From NCBI GenBank assembly GCA_002724575.1, contig PBPC01000039.1:1-34166 (forward strand): a stretch of 34,166 bases of DNA. Direction: 5' to 3'. Positions 15,942 to 24,544 of this stretch are shown in pieces (position 1 is the first letter of the stretch; the number at the start of each line of letters is the position of its first letter). Source of the DNA: Gemmatimonadota bacterium. GTDB lineage: Bacteria; Gemmatimonadota; Gemmatimonadetes; Longimicrobiales; Gaopeijiaceae. Made by a program: the position numbers and the translations under genes. The notes beneath the pieces were generated by a model. That model saw only the letters and a program-made list of their open reading frames with translations. It did no database searches and was not told where the DNA came from.

Positions 15942-17129
15942 ATGCCAAACGGCCCTAGCCGCCTCGCCCGGCGCGTCAAGCTGACGGACAAGCACATCGT
16001 AACCCGTATGATGGATATAGCCGCGGAGTTGCCTGATGTAATCAAGCTCGGGAGAGGGGATCCCGACGTAGACACGCCGGAACACATTGTCCGAGCAGGC
16101 CAGGAGGCCCTGGCTTCCGGAGCGACCCACTACACCCACCCTATGGGCTTGCTAGAGCTCCGTGAGGCAATCGCCAATAACATCGCAATTCATGGTGGCG
16201 CCCTCTACTCTCCCGAGGACATCGTAGTCACGCCGGGTGGACAACAGGCGATGTTTATCATTGCACTCGGTCTTTTGGATCCGGGAGACGAGTTGATTAT
16301 CCCGTGTCCAGGATACAACCCCTACCTCCAGGCTGCAGAATTGACCGATGCTGCTCTCGTTAACATACGGATGACCAGGGCGACAAACTTCACTCTTACT
16401 GCAGACTTGGTTCGCGAGCACATTACACCTCGGTCGAAGGTTCTGGTTCTCATCAACCCTGGTAATCCTACCGGTACGGTGATTCCCTCTGGTGAGGTTG
16501 CCCGGATCTGTGAGGTTGCCCGAGAGCACGATCTAATTGTCGTCTCCGATGAGATCTATGCTCGCCTGACATACGATGGTCATCGTGCACAACCGGTTGC
16601 TGCGCTCCCTGGCATGCAAGAGCGTACGATCACCCTCTCGGGAATGTCTAAGGCCTATGCCATGACGGGGTGGCGGGTGGGCTATTTCGCAGGCCCCTCT
16701 GATCTCATGCCGGCTTTGGCAGAAATCCATCACGCTTTCGCTATCTCTACTGCCGCAGTCAGCCAGCACGCTGCGCTTGCAGCTCTCACAGGACCGCAGG
16801 AGTGCGTGGAAGAGATACGAAGCACGTTTGATCAGAGGAGACAGGTGCTTTGCGGCGGCCTCGCGGAGATGGGGATCTCGTTCGCCGAACCTCAAGGAGC
16901 ATTCTACGTCTATGCGAAGGTTGCAGAAACTGGAATTGAAGCCACTGATTTCTGTGAACGGCTACTAAAGGACGGACAAGTCATGATTTTTCCCGGAAAA
17001 ATCTACGGAGATTACACGGATGATTACGCACGCCTTTCTATGACCCAGCCTGTCCCTCGGATTCGAGAGGCGCTCGGACGCATGGCCAGAGTGGTTGCGG
17101 CCATTCGTCATGAACACTCTGTAGCATAA
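15942..17129 (+). CDS. PLP-dependent class I/II aminotransferase (second copy)
   Basis: This fold-type I aminotransferase has 395 residues, is cytoplasmic, and has NPGNPTG (172-178), SDEIYAR (202-208) and the PLP lysine K237 in SGMSKAYAMTGWRVGY. The ATG at 15942 is 7 bp after the M32 stop and gives the same N-terminal layout as its paralog at 7841-9010 (RMMDIAAELPDVIKLGRGDPD against RMLDIAAG-type sequence). The two align without gaps up to the lysine region, so they stem from one gene but have diverged in the substrate-facing parts (CPGYNPY here, SPRFTTY there). Having one copy on each arm of the locus suggests separate but related amino substrates, or a duplication when the locus formed. The exact reaction is unknown. 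Confidence 0.9.
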   Translation: MPNGPSRLARRVKLTDKHIVTRMMDIAAELPDVIKLGRGDPDVDTPEHIVRAGQEALASGATHYTHPMGLLELREAIANNIAIHGGALYSPEDIVVTPGGQQAMFIIALGLLDPGDELIIPCPGYNPYLQAAELTDAALVNIRMTRATNFTLTADLVREHITPRSKVLVLINPGNPTGTVIPSGEVARICEVAREHDLIVVSDEIYARLTYDGHRAQPVAALPGMQERTITLSGMSKAYAMTGWRVGYFAGPSDLMPALAEIHHAFAISTAAVSQHAALAALTGPQECVEEIRSTFDQRRQVLCGGLAEMGISFAEPQGAFYVYAKVAETGIEATDFCERLLKDGQVMIFPGKIYGDYTDDYARLSMTQPVPRIREALGRMARVVAAIRHEHSVA

Positions 17130-17154
17130 GAGATACCAAACCCGAGATCACACT

Positions 17155-17634
17155 ATGAAATCAGATAATCCGAACGTTCGCGGAGTCAAGCACATGGCAT
17201 TCGCGGTGAGCGATGCGGCGAGTGCGCTGGATGCGTATGCACGCTTCCTACACGTCCCAGCTGAAACCAACATTGAGGTATATCCCAAATCGAAGAATCG
17301 GGTTGCTCTTTTCTATCTCGGTGGCATTGAGTACCAGCTTTGCGAGTCTATGGAACCGGATGGAAGATTCGCAAAATGGATTGATGAGCGAGGTGCCGAG
17401 GGATTGCACCACATCTGTTACGAGGTCGATGACATTGATGCCGCCTTGGCTCATGCCCAGGCTGAAGGTGCGACTCTTCGAATCTGCCAAGCTTGCAACG
17501 TTCACGGATCTCATCCTCATCCCGAGGGGTGGGTAGCTTTCCTAGATGACGAAGCAGGGGGTATCGAGATCGAGTTCATGCAGGTATACACGCCCGAGCA
17601 ACTGAAAGAATACGAAGACTTGAAGGGAATTTGA
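17155..17634 (+). CDS. VOC-superfamily protein, methylmalonyl-CoA epimerase/glyoxalase-like
   Basis: The 159-residue protein has the two beta-alpha-beta-beta-beta modules of the vicinal oxygen chelate fold: VKHMAFAVSDAASALDAYARF near the start, and GLHHICYEVDDIDAALAHAQAEGA around residues 80-100. Candidate metal ligands occupy the usual spots: H14 (KHMAF), the Q/E region of YQLCES, H84/H85 (LHHICYEV) and E in IEIEFMQV. Methylmalonyl-CoA epimerase is the closest well-known relative by motif. GSHPHPEGWVAFLDD deviates from it, so lyase, epimerase or dioxygenase-like chemistry is possible. It has 25- and 35-bp gaps on either side in the right operon. It probably isomerises or cleaves a small acid in the pathway. 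The fold is sure, the reaction is not. Confidence 0.82.
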   Translation: MKSDNPNVRGVKHMAFAVSDAASALDAYARFLHVPAETNIEVYPKSKNRVALFYLGGIEYQLCESMEPDGRFAKWIDERGAEGLHHICYEVDDIDAALAHAQAEGATLRICQACNVHGSHPHPEGWVAFLDDEAGGIEIEFMQVYTPEQLKEYEDLKGI

Positions 17635-17669
17635 GATGATATCTGTCCGCACTCGGATCAGGAACCGAG

Positions 17670-18584
17670 ATGGATAGCCAGCGTGATTTTGTGGGTTACG
17701 CACAGAGCCCTCCGGATATTCGTTGGCCGGGTAACAAACGACTGGCTGTCAATTTTGTGCTGAATTATGAAGAAGGATCAGAGCCTTCTCTTGAAGATGG
17801 AGATGGTTACTCCGACGCGACTCTGACAGAGGTTTCTCAGCCTAGGGTTCCCCGGGGAGAGAGAGATCTTGGGGCGGAGAGTATGTTTGAATACGGGAGC
17901 CGCGTCGGCTTTTGGCGGATCCGCCAGACTTTCCAGGACAGAGGACTCCCGCTCACGGTGTTCGCTTCAGCGTTGGCATTGGAGCGAAATCTGGAAGTTG
18001 CTCAAGCCATTGCGGATAGTGATTGGGATGTCGTGTGTCACGGCAAGCGCTGGATCGAGCACTACCGTCTCAACGAGGGCAAGGAGCGAGAAGAGATTGC
18101 TCTTGCTTTTGACTCGATTCATAGACTGATCGGCCGTCCGCCAGAGGGATGGTACTGCCGCTACGCACCGTCTCCTGTTACCAGGAAGCTCCTCGTCGAG
18201 CATGGTGGCTTCACCTACGATAGCGACGCATACAATGACGAGCTTCCCTACTGGGTCGAGGTGAAGGGTCATTCTCACTTGGTTGTTCCATACTCCCTGG
18301 TAACCAATGATGCCAAGCTAGTAGGTGGCCCGTTGGTGACGGGGCGGGCTTTTGGAGAATTTCTCATAGATTCCTTTGATCAACTCATCTCAGAGGCCGG
18401 GCTACACCCTCGGATGATGACGGTGGGAATGCATGCTCGGATCCTCGGACACCCCGGTCGAATTCGAGGTCTTCATAGTTTCCTTAGACACATTCAGGAT
18501 TGCGATGACGTCTGGATCTGTCGTCGCGGGGACCTCGCTGCCCACTGGCGTGATGTCGTCCCTTCGAGGGAAATCAACGAGTGA
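17670..18584 (+). CDS. PuuE-type allantoinase-family (polysaccharide deacetylase fold) hydrolase
   Basis: The 304 residues follow PuuE allantoinase block by block: WPGNKRLAVNFVLNYEEGSE, ESMFEYGSRVGFWRI, GLPLTVFASALALERN, VVCHGKRWIEHY (PuuE has SHG.RWIDY), GWYCRYAPSPVTRKLL (PuuE GRTSPNTR), YDSDAYNDELPYW, VPYSLVTND, VGMHARILGHPGR and VWICRRGDLAAHW. PuuE opens the hydantoin ring of allantoin in the cytoplasm. Two active-region differences stand out, Cys for Ser before the conserved HG and an APSP in place of TSP, so the ring substrate may differ. The ATG has AGGA a few bases upstream. The gene end overlaps the AllA-like gene by 4 bp (GTGA), tying the two together. Family call is strong; allantoin itself as substrate is uncertain. 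Confidence 0.86.
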   Translation: MDSQRDFVGYAQSPPDIRWPGNKRLAVNFVLNYEEGSEPSLEDGDGYSDATLTEVSQPRVPRGERDLGAESMFEYGSRVGFWRIRQTFQDRGLPLTVFASALALERNLEVAQAIADSDWDVVCHGKRWIEHYRLNEGKEREEIALAFDSIHRLIGRPPEGWYCRYAPSPVTRKLLVEHGGFTYDSDAYNDELPYWVEVKGHSHLVVPYSLVTNDAKLVGGPLVTGRAFGEFLIDSFDQLISEAGLHPRMMTVGMHARILGHPGRIRGLHSFLRHIQDCDDVWICRRGDLAAHWRDVVPSREINE

Positions 18585-19078
18585 CCGTGAAGCTTCAGAG
18601 GCCAAATTCTAGTGTATTCGCCCCGTTTGGAGCGTTCCTTGAGCCACCAACTGAAGTAGGCGATCGATCAATATTCAGTGAATGGCTGAAGCCGGTGCCG
18701 GGATTGTCACACCAGTGCCACCTGAACCGAGTGGCTCCATCGACCTTTCCCTTAACCGTCGATCAAGTGGAGTGCCACCCCCATGCTGCTCAAGTTTTTC
18801 TCCCACTGGGGGTGTCCCGCTACCTCGTGACTGTAATGCCCTCTGATGTAGCGGGGTCACCTGATAGTGCTCATGGCCTGGCTTTTGTCGTTCCAGGCAC
18901 TTTGGGAGTGGTCTACCATCCGGGGACATGGCATGCAGGTATTGCTGTATTAGATGCTGAGGCAAGCTTTGCGGTTCTGATGTGGCGAGGTGAGAAGGAC
19001 GATGATGTTTTTGCCGCTATTCCTCCGATAGAACTGCAGCCTGAGCGTACCGAAGCCTTTCGGGCTTTGACCCCTTGA
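18581..19078 (+). CDS. allA: Ureidoglycolate lyase (AllA)-family protein
   Basis: This 165-residue protein is of the ureidoglycolate lyase family (PF04115). The blocks seen are FAPFGAFLEPP near the start, VECHPHAAQVFLPLG (the conserved H-P-H/S-x-Q segment), VVPGTLGVVYHPGTWHAGI (Q/G-x-x-Y-x-x-x-x-W-H), and ASFAVLMWRG. The true enzyme splits ureidoglycolate into glyoxylate and urea, the last step of allantoin use. GTG is the start and overlaps the previous stop as GTGA, so it is translationally coupled to the PuuE-like gene. This pair is what makes the locus look like a ureide pathway. However, no clear allantoate amidohydrolase is present, and the M20 enzyme at the operon end looks like a dipeptidase. 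Family sure; substrate could be a related ureido or carbamoyl acid. Confidence 0.85.
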   Translation: MTVKLQRPNSSVFAPFGAFLEPPTEVGDRSIFSEWLKPVPGLSHQCHLNRVAPSTFPLTVDQVECHPHAAQVFLPLGVSRYLVTVMPSDVAGSPDSAHGLAFVVPGTLGVVYHPGTWHAGIAVLDAEASFAVLMWRGEKDDDVFAAIPPIELQPERTEAFRALTP

Positions 19079-19088
19079 TCATCACCAG

Positions 19089-20009
19089 GTGCCCAAAATG
19101 AAGAAACGGCAGGTTCTGGTGACTGGGGCGGCGGGTTTCGTGGGGAGAGCTCTGTCGCTGGGTTTTGCCGACCTCGGTTGGGAGGTTGTTGGCTTGGACT
19201 GTGCATTCGATGAGGGATGGGAGCATGAGGGCATGCGTCATTCAATTGCCGAGTTAGCTGAGGGAGTGCCCTCGGATGTGCCCGAAGTGGATCTAGTCAT
19301 ACACTCAGCCTGGGTAACCACGGACCCAGAAAAGCTTGGGATTACTACGAAGGAGTATATCGATCTTAACATCGGCCCTTTGCTGACGATGTTGGAGTAT
19401 GCCAAACACATCTCCCCGTCTGCCTTTGTATTCCTGAGTTCCTCTGGAGTTTTTGCAGCCACAGATGCGGATGAGGGATTGAAAGATACTTATTTGCCGA
19501 AATGCACATCTCCCTACGCAGCCGCGAAGCGAGAGGGAGAAGCACTGACTCTATCATCAGCACTCGATTCTAAGACCGAAGTACACGTGGTTCGTCTGGG
19601 CTACCTCTTCGGTCCTGGTGAAGTGGCTCGACCCAGCAGGGTAGATGTGTCCTGCGTAGCGAGTTGGCTGGTCGCAGCTCGGCAGGGCAAAGCCCTGGAA
19701 GTGCGATCGGATGATCCTTTGAGGGAATGGACGTTCACTTCTGACCTTGCAGTGGCGCTGGAGCAGGTGGTAGATGGCCCGTCAGTAGGACACGCGGTTC
19801 ATATGGGAAGTACTCATGTGAGTAGGGATAGCGCAGTTGCTGCCCTCATCGCCTCTGAATTTCCTGGCACAGAATCGGTCACTGTCTCCGCTGAGGGACT
19901 AGTGAAGCCACCGATGATTCCTAGTGATATTCCTGCTCTTCGTGACTTCGTCTGGACCGACCCAGCCACCGGCCTGCGGACTCTCTTGGCGGCTGAGGTA
20001 ATGGGGTGA
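19089..20009 (+). CDS. NAD(P)-dependent epimerase/dehydratase (extended SDR)
   Basis: The protein has an N-terminal Rossmann motif VTGAAGFVGRAL (GxxGxxG), LDCAFDEG as the NAD-ribose strand end, VIHSAWVTTD, FLSSSGVFA with the catalytic Ser, and the PYAAAK active-site YxxxK near residue 145. C-terminal blocks include RLGYLFGPGE and WTFTSDLAVALEQ. Relatives act on nucleotide sugars, on free sugars (uronate dehydrogenase) or on other hydroxy compounds. It has 306 residues from GTG 19089, or 303 from the ATG at 19098. The latter has AGGTG about six bases ahead and may be the real start. Its stop overlaps the next GTG start (GTGA). With two Gfo/Idh/MocA genes nearby it may oxidise a sugar or polyol part of the substrate. 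Confidence 0.87.
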   Translation: MPKMKKRQVLVTGAAGFVGRALSLGFADLGWEVVGLDCAFDEGWEHEGMRHSIAELAEGVPSDVPEVDLVIHSAWVTTDPEKLGITTKEYIDLNIGPLLTMLEYAKHISPSAFVFLSSSGVFAATDADEGLKDTYLPKCTSPYAAAKREGEALTLSSALDSKTEVHVVRLGYLFGPGEVARPSRVDVSCVASWLVAARQGKALEVRSDDPLREWTFTSDLAVALEQVVDGPSVGHAVHMGSTHVSRDSAVAALIASEFPGTESVTVSAEGLVKPPMIPSDIPALRDFVWTDPATGLRTLLAAEVMG

Positions 20010-21019
20010 CTGCTCTCCGATTCATACTTATAGGGCTGGGTGCCAGGTCCCGTATCTGGCGGAGGGTACTGAAGGAGCATCCGGACTGCAGTTTGGTGGG
20101 ACTCGTAGAGACCGATCGGGACCGGCTTGCCGGTGTTCTGGCTGAAACTGCGGGTGCTGTAGGTGGGATCTCCCTAGATGAGGTGGCAGCTGAGGTGGAA
20201 GCTGACGTAGCACTTCTATGCACCCCACCAGGTGGCCGCCAGTCTCAGGTGGCCGCCGCGTGTGCCGCCGGGCTTGGCATTCTAGCCGAGAAACCACTCG
20301 CTGATACACTTACCGATGCCGAATCCTATGTGATTGCAGCGAAGGAGGCTGGAGTTCCGATTGCTGTAGGGCTCAACTTCCGCTACCTCGCAGTGACTCA
20401 GGCGCTGAAAAGCCTCTTCTCTCCGGACCGGTTGGGTCCGCCGGAGTTCGGTCGATTCACTTACGAAAGATGGCGCGATGGAAGGCTACCAAACTTAAAC
20501 AAGTATCCCATGTCGATGAAACAGCCTATGCTTTGGGAGCAGTCAATTCACCATTTCGACCTCATGCGCTTCGTATATGGTGTTGAGCCGGTTTGCATTT
20601 CTGCCAGGACTTTCAATCCGTCATGGTCAATGTACGATGGCGATGCCAATGTAGGTGCGCTCATTACTTTCACCGGGGGACTTGAGGTCACATACCAGGG
20701 AACATGGGCGGGCAACTGGCAGAAAATGGGTTTCGAGTGGAGGACTGAATGTCAGCGAGGAGTCGCTCTTCAGCAGGAGATGTTCGGGGCGCTGAGCTAT
20801 GCGATTAGAGATGACCCGGAACTGACTCCAGTCCCGCTTCCTGAGAGTGAGCCATGGGTGGATGACGCTCGTGCTCTTCTCGCCGACTTCGTTAGCCATT
20901 TTCGGAAAGGCATACCTCTCCCGTGTCCGGGGACTGATCACCTGAATTCCCTTCGCATGGTAGAGGCCTGTATCCGATCTTCGAACGGCGAGGGGACCGT
21001 AAGCCTCTGTGAACAGTAA
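20006..21019 (+). CDS. Gfo/Idh/MocA-family oxidoreductase (first)
   Basis: This 337-residue dehydrogenase has an N-terminal Rossmann domain (RFILIGLGARSRIWRRVL; LLCTPP) and the hallmark AEKPLADTLTDAE with the active-site lysine near 95, then VGLNFRYLAVTQAL, and in the C-terminal domain QSIHHFDLMRFVYG with the catalytic-region His. Family members oxidise or isomerise sugars, inositols or biliverdin with NAD(P). Start GTG 20006 overlaps the previous stop (GTGA). The SBP gene begins 13 bp downstream. It is only distantly similar to the second copy at 24545-25627, so these are probably consecutive or different steps and not a recent duplication. Confidence 0.9.
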   Translation: MTALRFILIGLGARSRIWRRVLKEHPDCSLVGLVETDRDRLAGVLAETAGAVGGISLDEVAAEVEADVALLCTPPGGRQSQVAAACAAGLGILAEKPLADTLTDAESYVIAAKEAGVPIAVGLNFRYLAVTQALKSLFSPDRLGPPEFGRFTYERWRDGRLPNLNKYPMSMKQPMLWEQSIHHFDLMRFVYGVEPVCISARTFNPSWSMYDGDANVGALITFTGGLEVTYQGTWAGNWQKMGFEWRTECQRGVALQQEMFGALSYAIRDDPELTPVPLPESEPWVDDARALLADFVSHFRKGIPLPCPGTDHLNSLRMVEACIRSSNGEGTVSLCEQ

Positions 21020-21032
21020 GGATGACTTCCCG

Positions 21033-22592
21033 ATGAACCTTCGAACCCTAGTAGCACGTGCCGGCGGCGTCGCACTCTTCTGCCTGACTGTCATAGTCAC
21101 TGCATGCTCTCAGCAGCCAGAGGACGCCATCGTGGTAGGCCTCAGCGCCGATATCACGACTTTCGAGCCGGGGATGATATCAAGTCGGGACAACGCGAAT
21201 ATCGCCCGGCATATTTTTGCTGGCCTGTTCTCACTGACTTCCGAAGGGGATCACGTTCCAGACCTCGCTCACACCCTAGAGATTTCCGATGATGGGACGG
21301 CCTACGTCTACACGTTGCGGGAAGGCTTAACCTGCCACGATGGTGAATCTCTCACGGCTGAGGATGTGGCGTACACCTTCAATCGGATCGCGGACCCTGA
21401 GAACCGGTTTACGGGAAATTCTCCTGGTTTCGTATTCACATCGATTGGCTTTCAGGATGCGGTGGCACTAGACGACCTCCGAGTGCAGATCAACCTCGCC
21501 CGGAAGAACCCCATAGCATTCGGTCTCATCACCGAGATCTACATCCACTGTAAGGACGCCTATGAGGCGATGACCTTGGACGAGGCGGCTTCCAACCCGA
21601 TCGGATCAGGTTCGTATCGGCTGGCTTCCTGGACCCGGGGATCAGAAGTAGTTCTCGAGAAGACGAGGGAGCCAGGCAACTTCCAGAGGATCGTGTGGCG
21701 TATCATTCCCGAGGCGTCCACTCGGACTGCGGAGCTCATCTCCGGGAACGCTGACATCATTACCAATGTGGTCCCGGAGCAGGTCGAAGCGATTAATGGT
21801 TCGGGCCGTGCGGAGGTACAGGTGGTGTCCGGGACTCGCCGGATGTACCTCGGCTTTAGTTTGTCAGAAGGGTCCCGTCAGATGCCGGGAGGGGAGGCAA
21901 TCCAAGATCCCCGTGTTCGGAGAGCACTTCAGTATGCGGTAGACGTCCCTACCATTTGCCGCCAACTCCTCAGCGTCGAATGTGAGCGTGCCACCGGACT
22001 AGTGAATCCGCCGAATGACCATCCTGATCTAGAGCCCTATCCGTACGATCCCTCTACCGCAGAATTGCTTTTGGACGAGGCGGGTTGGTCCCGTGGAAGT
22101 GACGGGATCCGGTTCGCTATCCGCCTCCAGGCGGGGAGGGCGAGGTACGTAAATGACGTCAATATCGTCCTGGCCATTAGCCAGTATCTACAGGACGTGG
22201 GGCTCGACGTCGAGGTGGATCTCATGGAGTGGGCTTCGGTTTATACCCCGCTCCTCCATGCGCGTAGCATGGGTCCCCTCTTTTTTCTTGGGACCGGTGG
22301 AGGGCTATGGAGCCCGATCTACGATATGACCGATATGGCGGAAGTGGGCTCGAGCACCAACTACACGCACTGGGACGACGACCGTTGGTTCAGCCGTTGG
22401 GTTGATTTGGCAGAAGCGTCGACGCCCGAGGAGACCCGTTCAATCATCGATGAGATGCTCCAGGTATTCTACGATGATGGGCCGTGGTTGCACCTATACT
22501 TTCAGCCGGACTTCTATGGAGTTTCAACCCGGATCGACTGGACGGCCCGCCGCGACGAACGCGTATTTCTCTTCGAAGCAGGGCTCAAGTGA
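21033..22592 (+). CDS. Extracellular solute-binding lipoprotein, family 5 (Opp/Dpp type)
   Basis: This is the substrate-capturing component of the importer, anchored as a lipoprotein. From ATG 21033 there is a basic start (MNLRTLVARAGG), a hydrophobic segment, and a lipobox TAC with lipidation Cys25 (VIVTACSQQPE). The SBP_bac_5 body follows: VVGLSADITTFEPGM, VPDLAHTLEISDDGTAYVYTLREGLTCHDGE, TAEDVAYTFNRI, and near the middle RVRRALQYAVDVPTICRQLL. I prefer ATG 21033, with AAGGA ten bases upstream, over the in-frame GTG at 21009 that overlaps the previous gene. The family binds di- and oligopeptides, nickel complexes, opines or glycosides. Pocket residues cannot be used here to choose. It sits directly upstream of the permease genes. 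Confidence 0.92.
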   Translation: MNLRTLVARAGGVALFCLTVIVTACSQQPEDAIVVGLSADITTFEPGMISSRDNANIARHIFAGLFSLTSEGDHVPDLAHTLEISDDGTAYVYTLREGLTCHDGESLTAEDVAYTFNRIADPENRFTGNSPGFVFTSIGFQDAVALDDLRVQINLARKNPIAFGLITEIYIHCKDAYEAMTLDEAASNPIGSGSYRLASWTRGSEVVLEKTREPGNFQRIVWRIIPEASTRTAELISGNADIITNVVPEQVEAINGSGRAEVQVVSGTRRMYLGFSLSEGSRQMPGGEAIQDPRVRRALQYAVDVPTICRQLLSVECERATGLVNPPNDHPDLEPYPYDPSTAELLLDEAGWSRGSDGIRFAIRLQAGRARYVNDVNIVLAISQYLQDVGLDVEVDLMEWASVYTPLLHARSMGPLFFLGTGGGLWSPIYDMTDMAEVGSSTNYTHWDDDRWFSRWVDLAEASTPEETRSIIDEMLQVFYDDGPWLHLYFQPDFYGVSTRIDWTARRDERVFLFEAGLK

Positions 22593-22624
22593 TTTCTCCA
22601 GCATTCTGAGTAGAGGATCTACTC

Positions 22625-23614
22625 ATGGGATCGTACATCCTACGCAGGTTACTTCAGAGTATCATCGTGGTCATTGGGGTAACCATGGTGAGCTTCCTAG
22701 CCCTCCAGGCTGGTGGTGACCCCACGTATCTCTTCGTCAGTGAGCGAGCATCCCTGGAGGAGATTGAGGCAACACGTCGGGCTCTGGGCTTCGATCGTCC
22801 CCTTCATGAGCAGTACCTAAGCTTTGTAGGCGATCTCGTCCAGGGTGACTTCGGGCAGTCATTATCCTACAGGCAGCCTGCGATGGAAATCGTTCTTGAG
22901 GCTTTGCCTGCCACTATTGAGCTAACCCTCTTCGCAATGGCGATCGCTCTACTTCTGGCGATCCCTCTCGGCGTCTTGGCGGCGATACATCGGGGGACTG
23001 CATGGGATGGATCCATCACCACTCTGGCCATGTTTGGGCAATCAGTCCCAAGCTTCTGGTTGGGGATCATGATGATCCTCTTCTTCGGGCTCTATTTGCG
23101 TTGGCTGCCGATCTCAGGACAGGTCCCCTTTCTCGTACCCCTGATGGAAGGGAACTTCGGCACAGCTCTGGGAAACCTGCCGCGCACGATTCTCCACCTC
23201 ATCCTCCCGGGGATCGCAGTGGGTACGTACTCCCTGGCCAGGAACACCCGGCTTGTTCGCTCCTCCCTGCTAGAGGTGCTAGAACAGGACTACGTTCGGA
23301 CCGCCCGATCAAAAGGGCTTCCAGAAATGCGGGTTCTCGTCCACCACGCTCTGCGCAATGCCTGGCTTCCGGTGGTGACCATCGTTGGTTTGGAGTTCGG
23401 GTTCCTCTTGGGCGGAGTTGTGGTGGTTGAGACGGTTTTCAGCTATCCAGGTATCGGTCGCCTTCTGTTTGCGGCCATTAACCAGCGGGATATCCCCCTG
23501 GTACAGGCGGGGGTCATACTGTTGGCGGGGATCTTCATCCTCCTCAACCTACTGGTGGATCTCATCTACGTTCGTCTCGATCCCAGGATGAAGCTGGCGG
23601 AGGGTCGTGGATGA
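22625..23614 (+). CDS. ABC transporter permease (OppB/DppB class)
   Basis: This 329-residue inner-membrane permease begins MGSYILRRLLQSIIVVIGVT, the typical OppB start, with GAGGA about eight bases before the ATG. It has the conserved N-terminal region (GDPTYLF, LGFDRPLHEQYLSFVGDLVQGDFGQSL), about six hydrophobic spans, and the cytoplasmic EAA loop (YVRTARSKGLPEMRVLVHHALRNAWLP) that contacts the ATPase. The end (FILLNLLVDLIYVRLDPRMKL) is the family's usual closing. It overlaps the second permease gene by ATGA. It forms the channel together with the gene at 23611-24534, powered by the ATPases at 4410-6385. Confidence 0.95.
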   Translation: MGSYILRRLLQSIIVVIGVTMVSFLALQAGGDPTYLFVSERASLEEIEATRRALGFDRPLHEQYLSFVGDLVQGDFGQSLSYRQPAMEIVLEALPATIELTLFAMAIALLLAIPLGVLAAIHRGTAWDGSITTLAMFGQSVPSFWLGIMMILFFGLYLRWLPISGQVPFLVPLMEGNFGTALGNLPRTILHLILPGIAVGTYSLARNTRLVRSSLLEVLEQDYVRTARSKGLPEMRVLVHHALRNAWLPVVTIVGLEFGFLLGGVVVVETVFSYPGIGRLLFAAINQRDIPLVQAGVILLAGIFILLNLLVDLIYVRLDPRMKLAEGRG

Positions 23615-24534
23615 ACGATCAACTAGCCCAAGGGATCGTCACTAAGGATCACCGGGAGACCGAATTCCGACGAGAGTTACGGCGGGCTGTCCGCGTCATG
23701 ATTGAGGCTCGATGGCCTGTTCTGGCTCTGGTCATTTTGCTGGCTACAGCGGTCGCTGCTGCCTTCGGTCCAGCGCTGGCTCCGTTCGATCCAAACCGGC
23801 AGAATCTCGTCTTGCGTTTGGCCGATCCGTTGTCCTCAGGTCCGGATGGTTCAGTCTTCTGGCTGGGATCAGATGTCCTGGGCCGGGACGTTCTCACCCG
23901 CCTCCTATACGGTGCCCGGATCTCTCTTCTGGTGGGGATTGCCGCCATCGTCGTAGGGGGAACCATCGGGATTGTAGCTGGACTTCTTTCCGGATACTTC
24001 GGTGGGTGGGTGGACGACGTGATCATGCGGTTGGGGGATATCCAGCTTGCATTCCCCTTCATCCTATTGGCGATCATGTTCCTGGTGGTGCTGGGGTCCG
24101 GAATCTGGAATCTCATCCTTGTACTGGGGGTGGGCCAGTGGGTGACCTATGCCCGTATCGTGCGGGCTGACACCCTATCTCTACGGGAGAAGGAGTTCGT
24201 GGAAGCAGCACGGGCACTGGGCGACAGTACCACGTCCATCATTTTCCGCACGATCCTGCCCAACATCCTAGCCCCCCTAACCGTTATCGCCTCGTTCAAT
24301 GTCGCGAGCGTGATTCTCTCAGAGGCAGCGCTCTCCTTTCTGGGCCTAGGGGTGCCTCCTTCAGTACCCACTTGGGGGAGTATGCTGGCCGAGAGTCGGG
24401 ACACACTCGTCGCCAACAAGTGGTGGCTTGCGGTTTTTCCGGGGGTAGCCATCGTACTGACCGTGTTGAGCTTCAACATCCTAGGAGATTGGCTCCGGGA
24501 CTTCCTGGACCCGCGGCTGCGGGAACGCACCTGA
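23611..24534 (+). CDS. ABC transporter permease (OppC/DppC class)
   Basis: The second permease of the importer has 307 residues. The N-terminal OppC-type segment has a first membrane span (WPVLALVILLATAVAAAFGPALAPFDPN), then LGSDVLGRDVLTRLLYGARISLLVGI, further spans, and the EAA loop (FVEAARALGDSTTSIIFRTILPNILAP). C-terminal sequence LSFLGLGVPPSVPTWGSML and GDWLRDFLDPRLRE are diagnostic of the class. The ATG overlaps the OppB stop (ATGA), consistent with equal production of both subunits. The gene for the next enzyme starts 10 bp downstream. The corresponding ATPase genes are not on this strand but end the divergent operon. Confidence 0.95.
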   Translation: MNDQLAQGIVTKDHRETEFRRELRRAVRVMIEARWPVLALVILLATAVAAAFGPALAPFDPNRQNLVLRLADPLSSGPDGSVFWLGSDVLGRDVLTRLLYGARISLLVGIAAIVVGGTIGIVAGLLSGYFGGWVDDVIMRLGDIQLAFPFILLAIMFLVVLGSGIWNLILVLGVGQWVTYARIVRADTLSLREKEFVEAARALGDSTTSIIFRTILPNILAPLTVIASFNVASVILSEAALSFLGLGVPPSVPTWGSMLAESRDTLVANKWWLAVFPGVAIVLTVLSFNILGDWLRDFLDPRLRERT

Positions 24535-24544
24535 GGGGGGGTAC

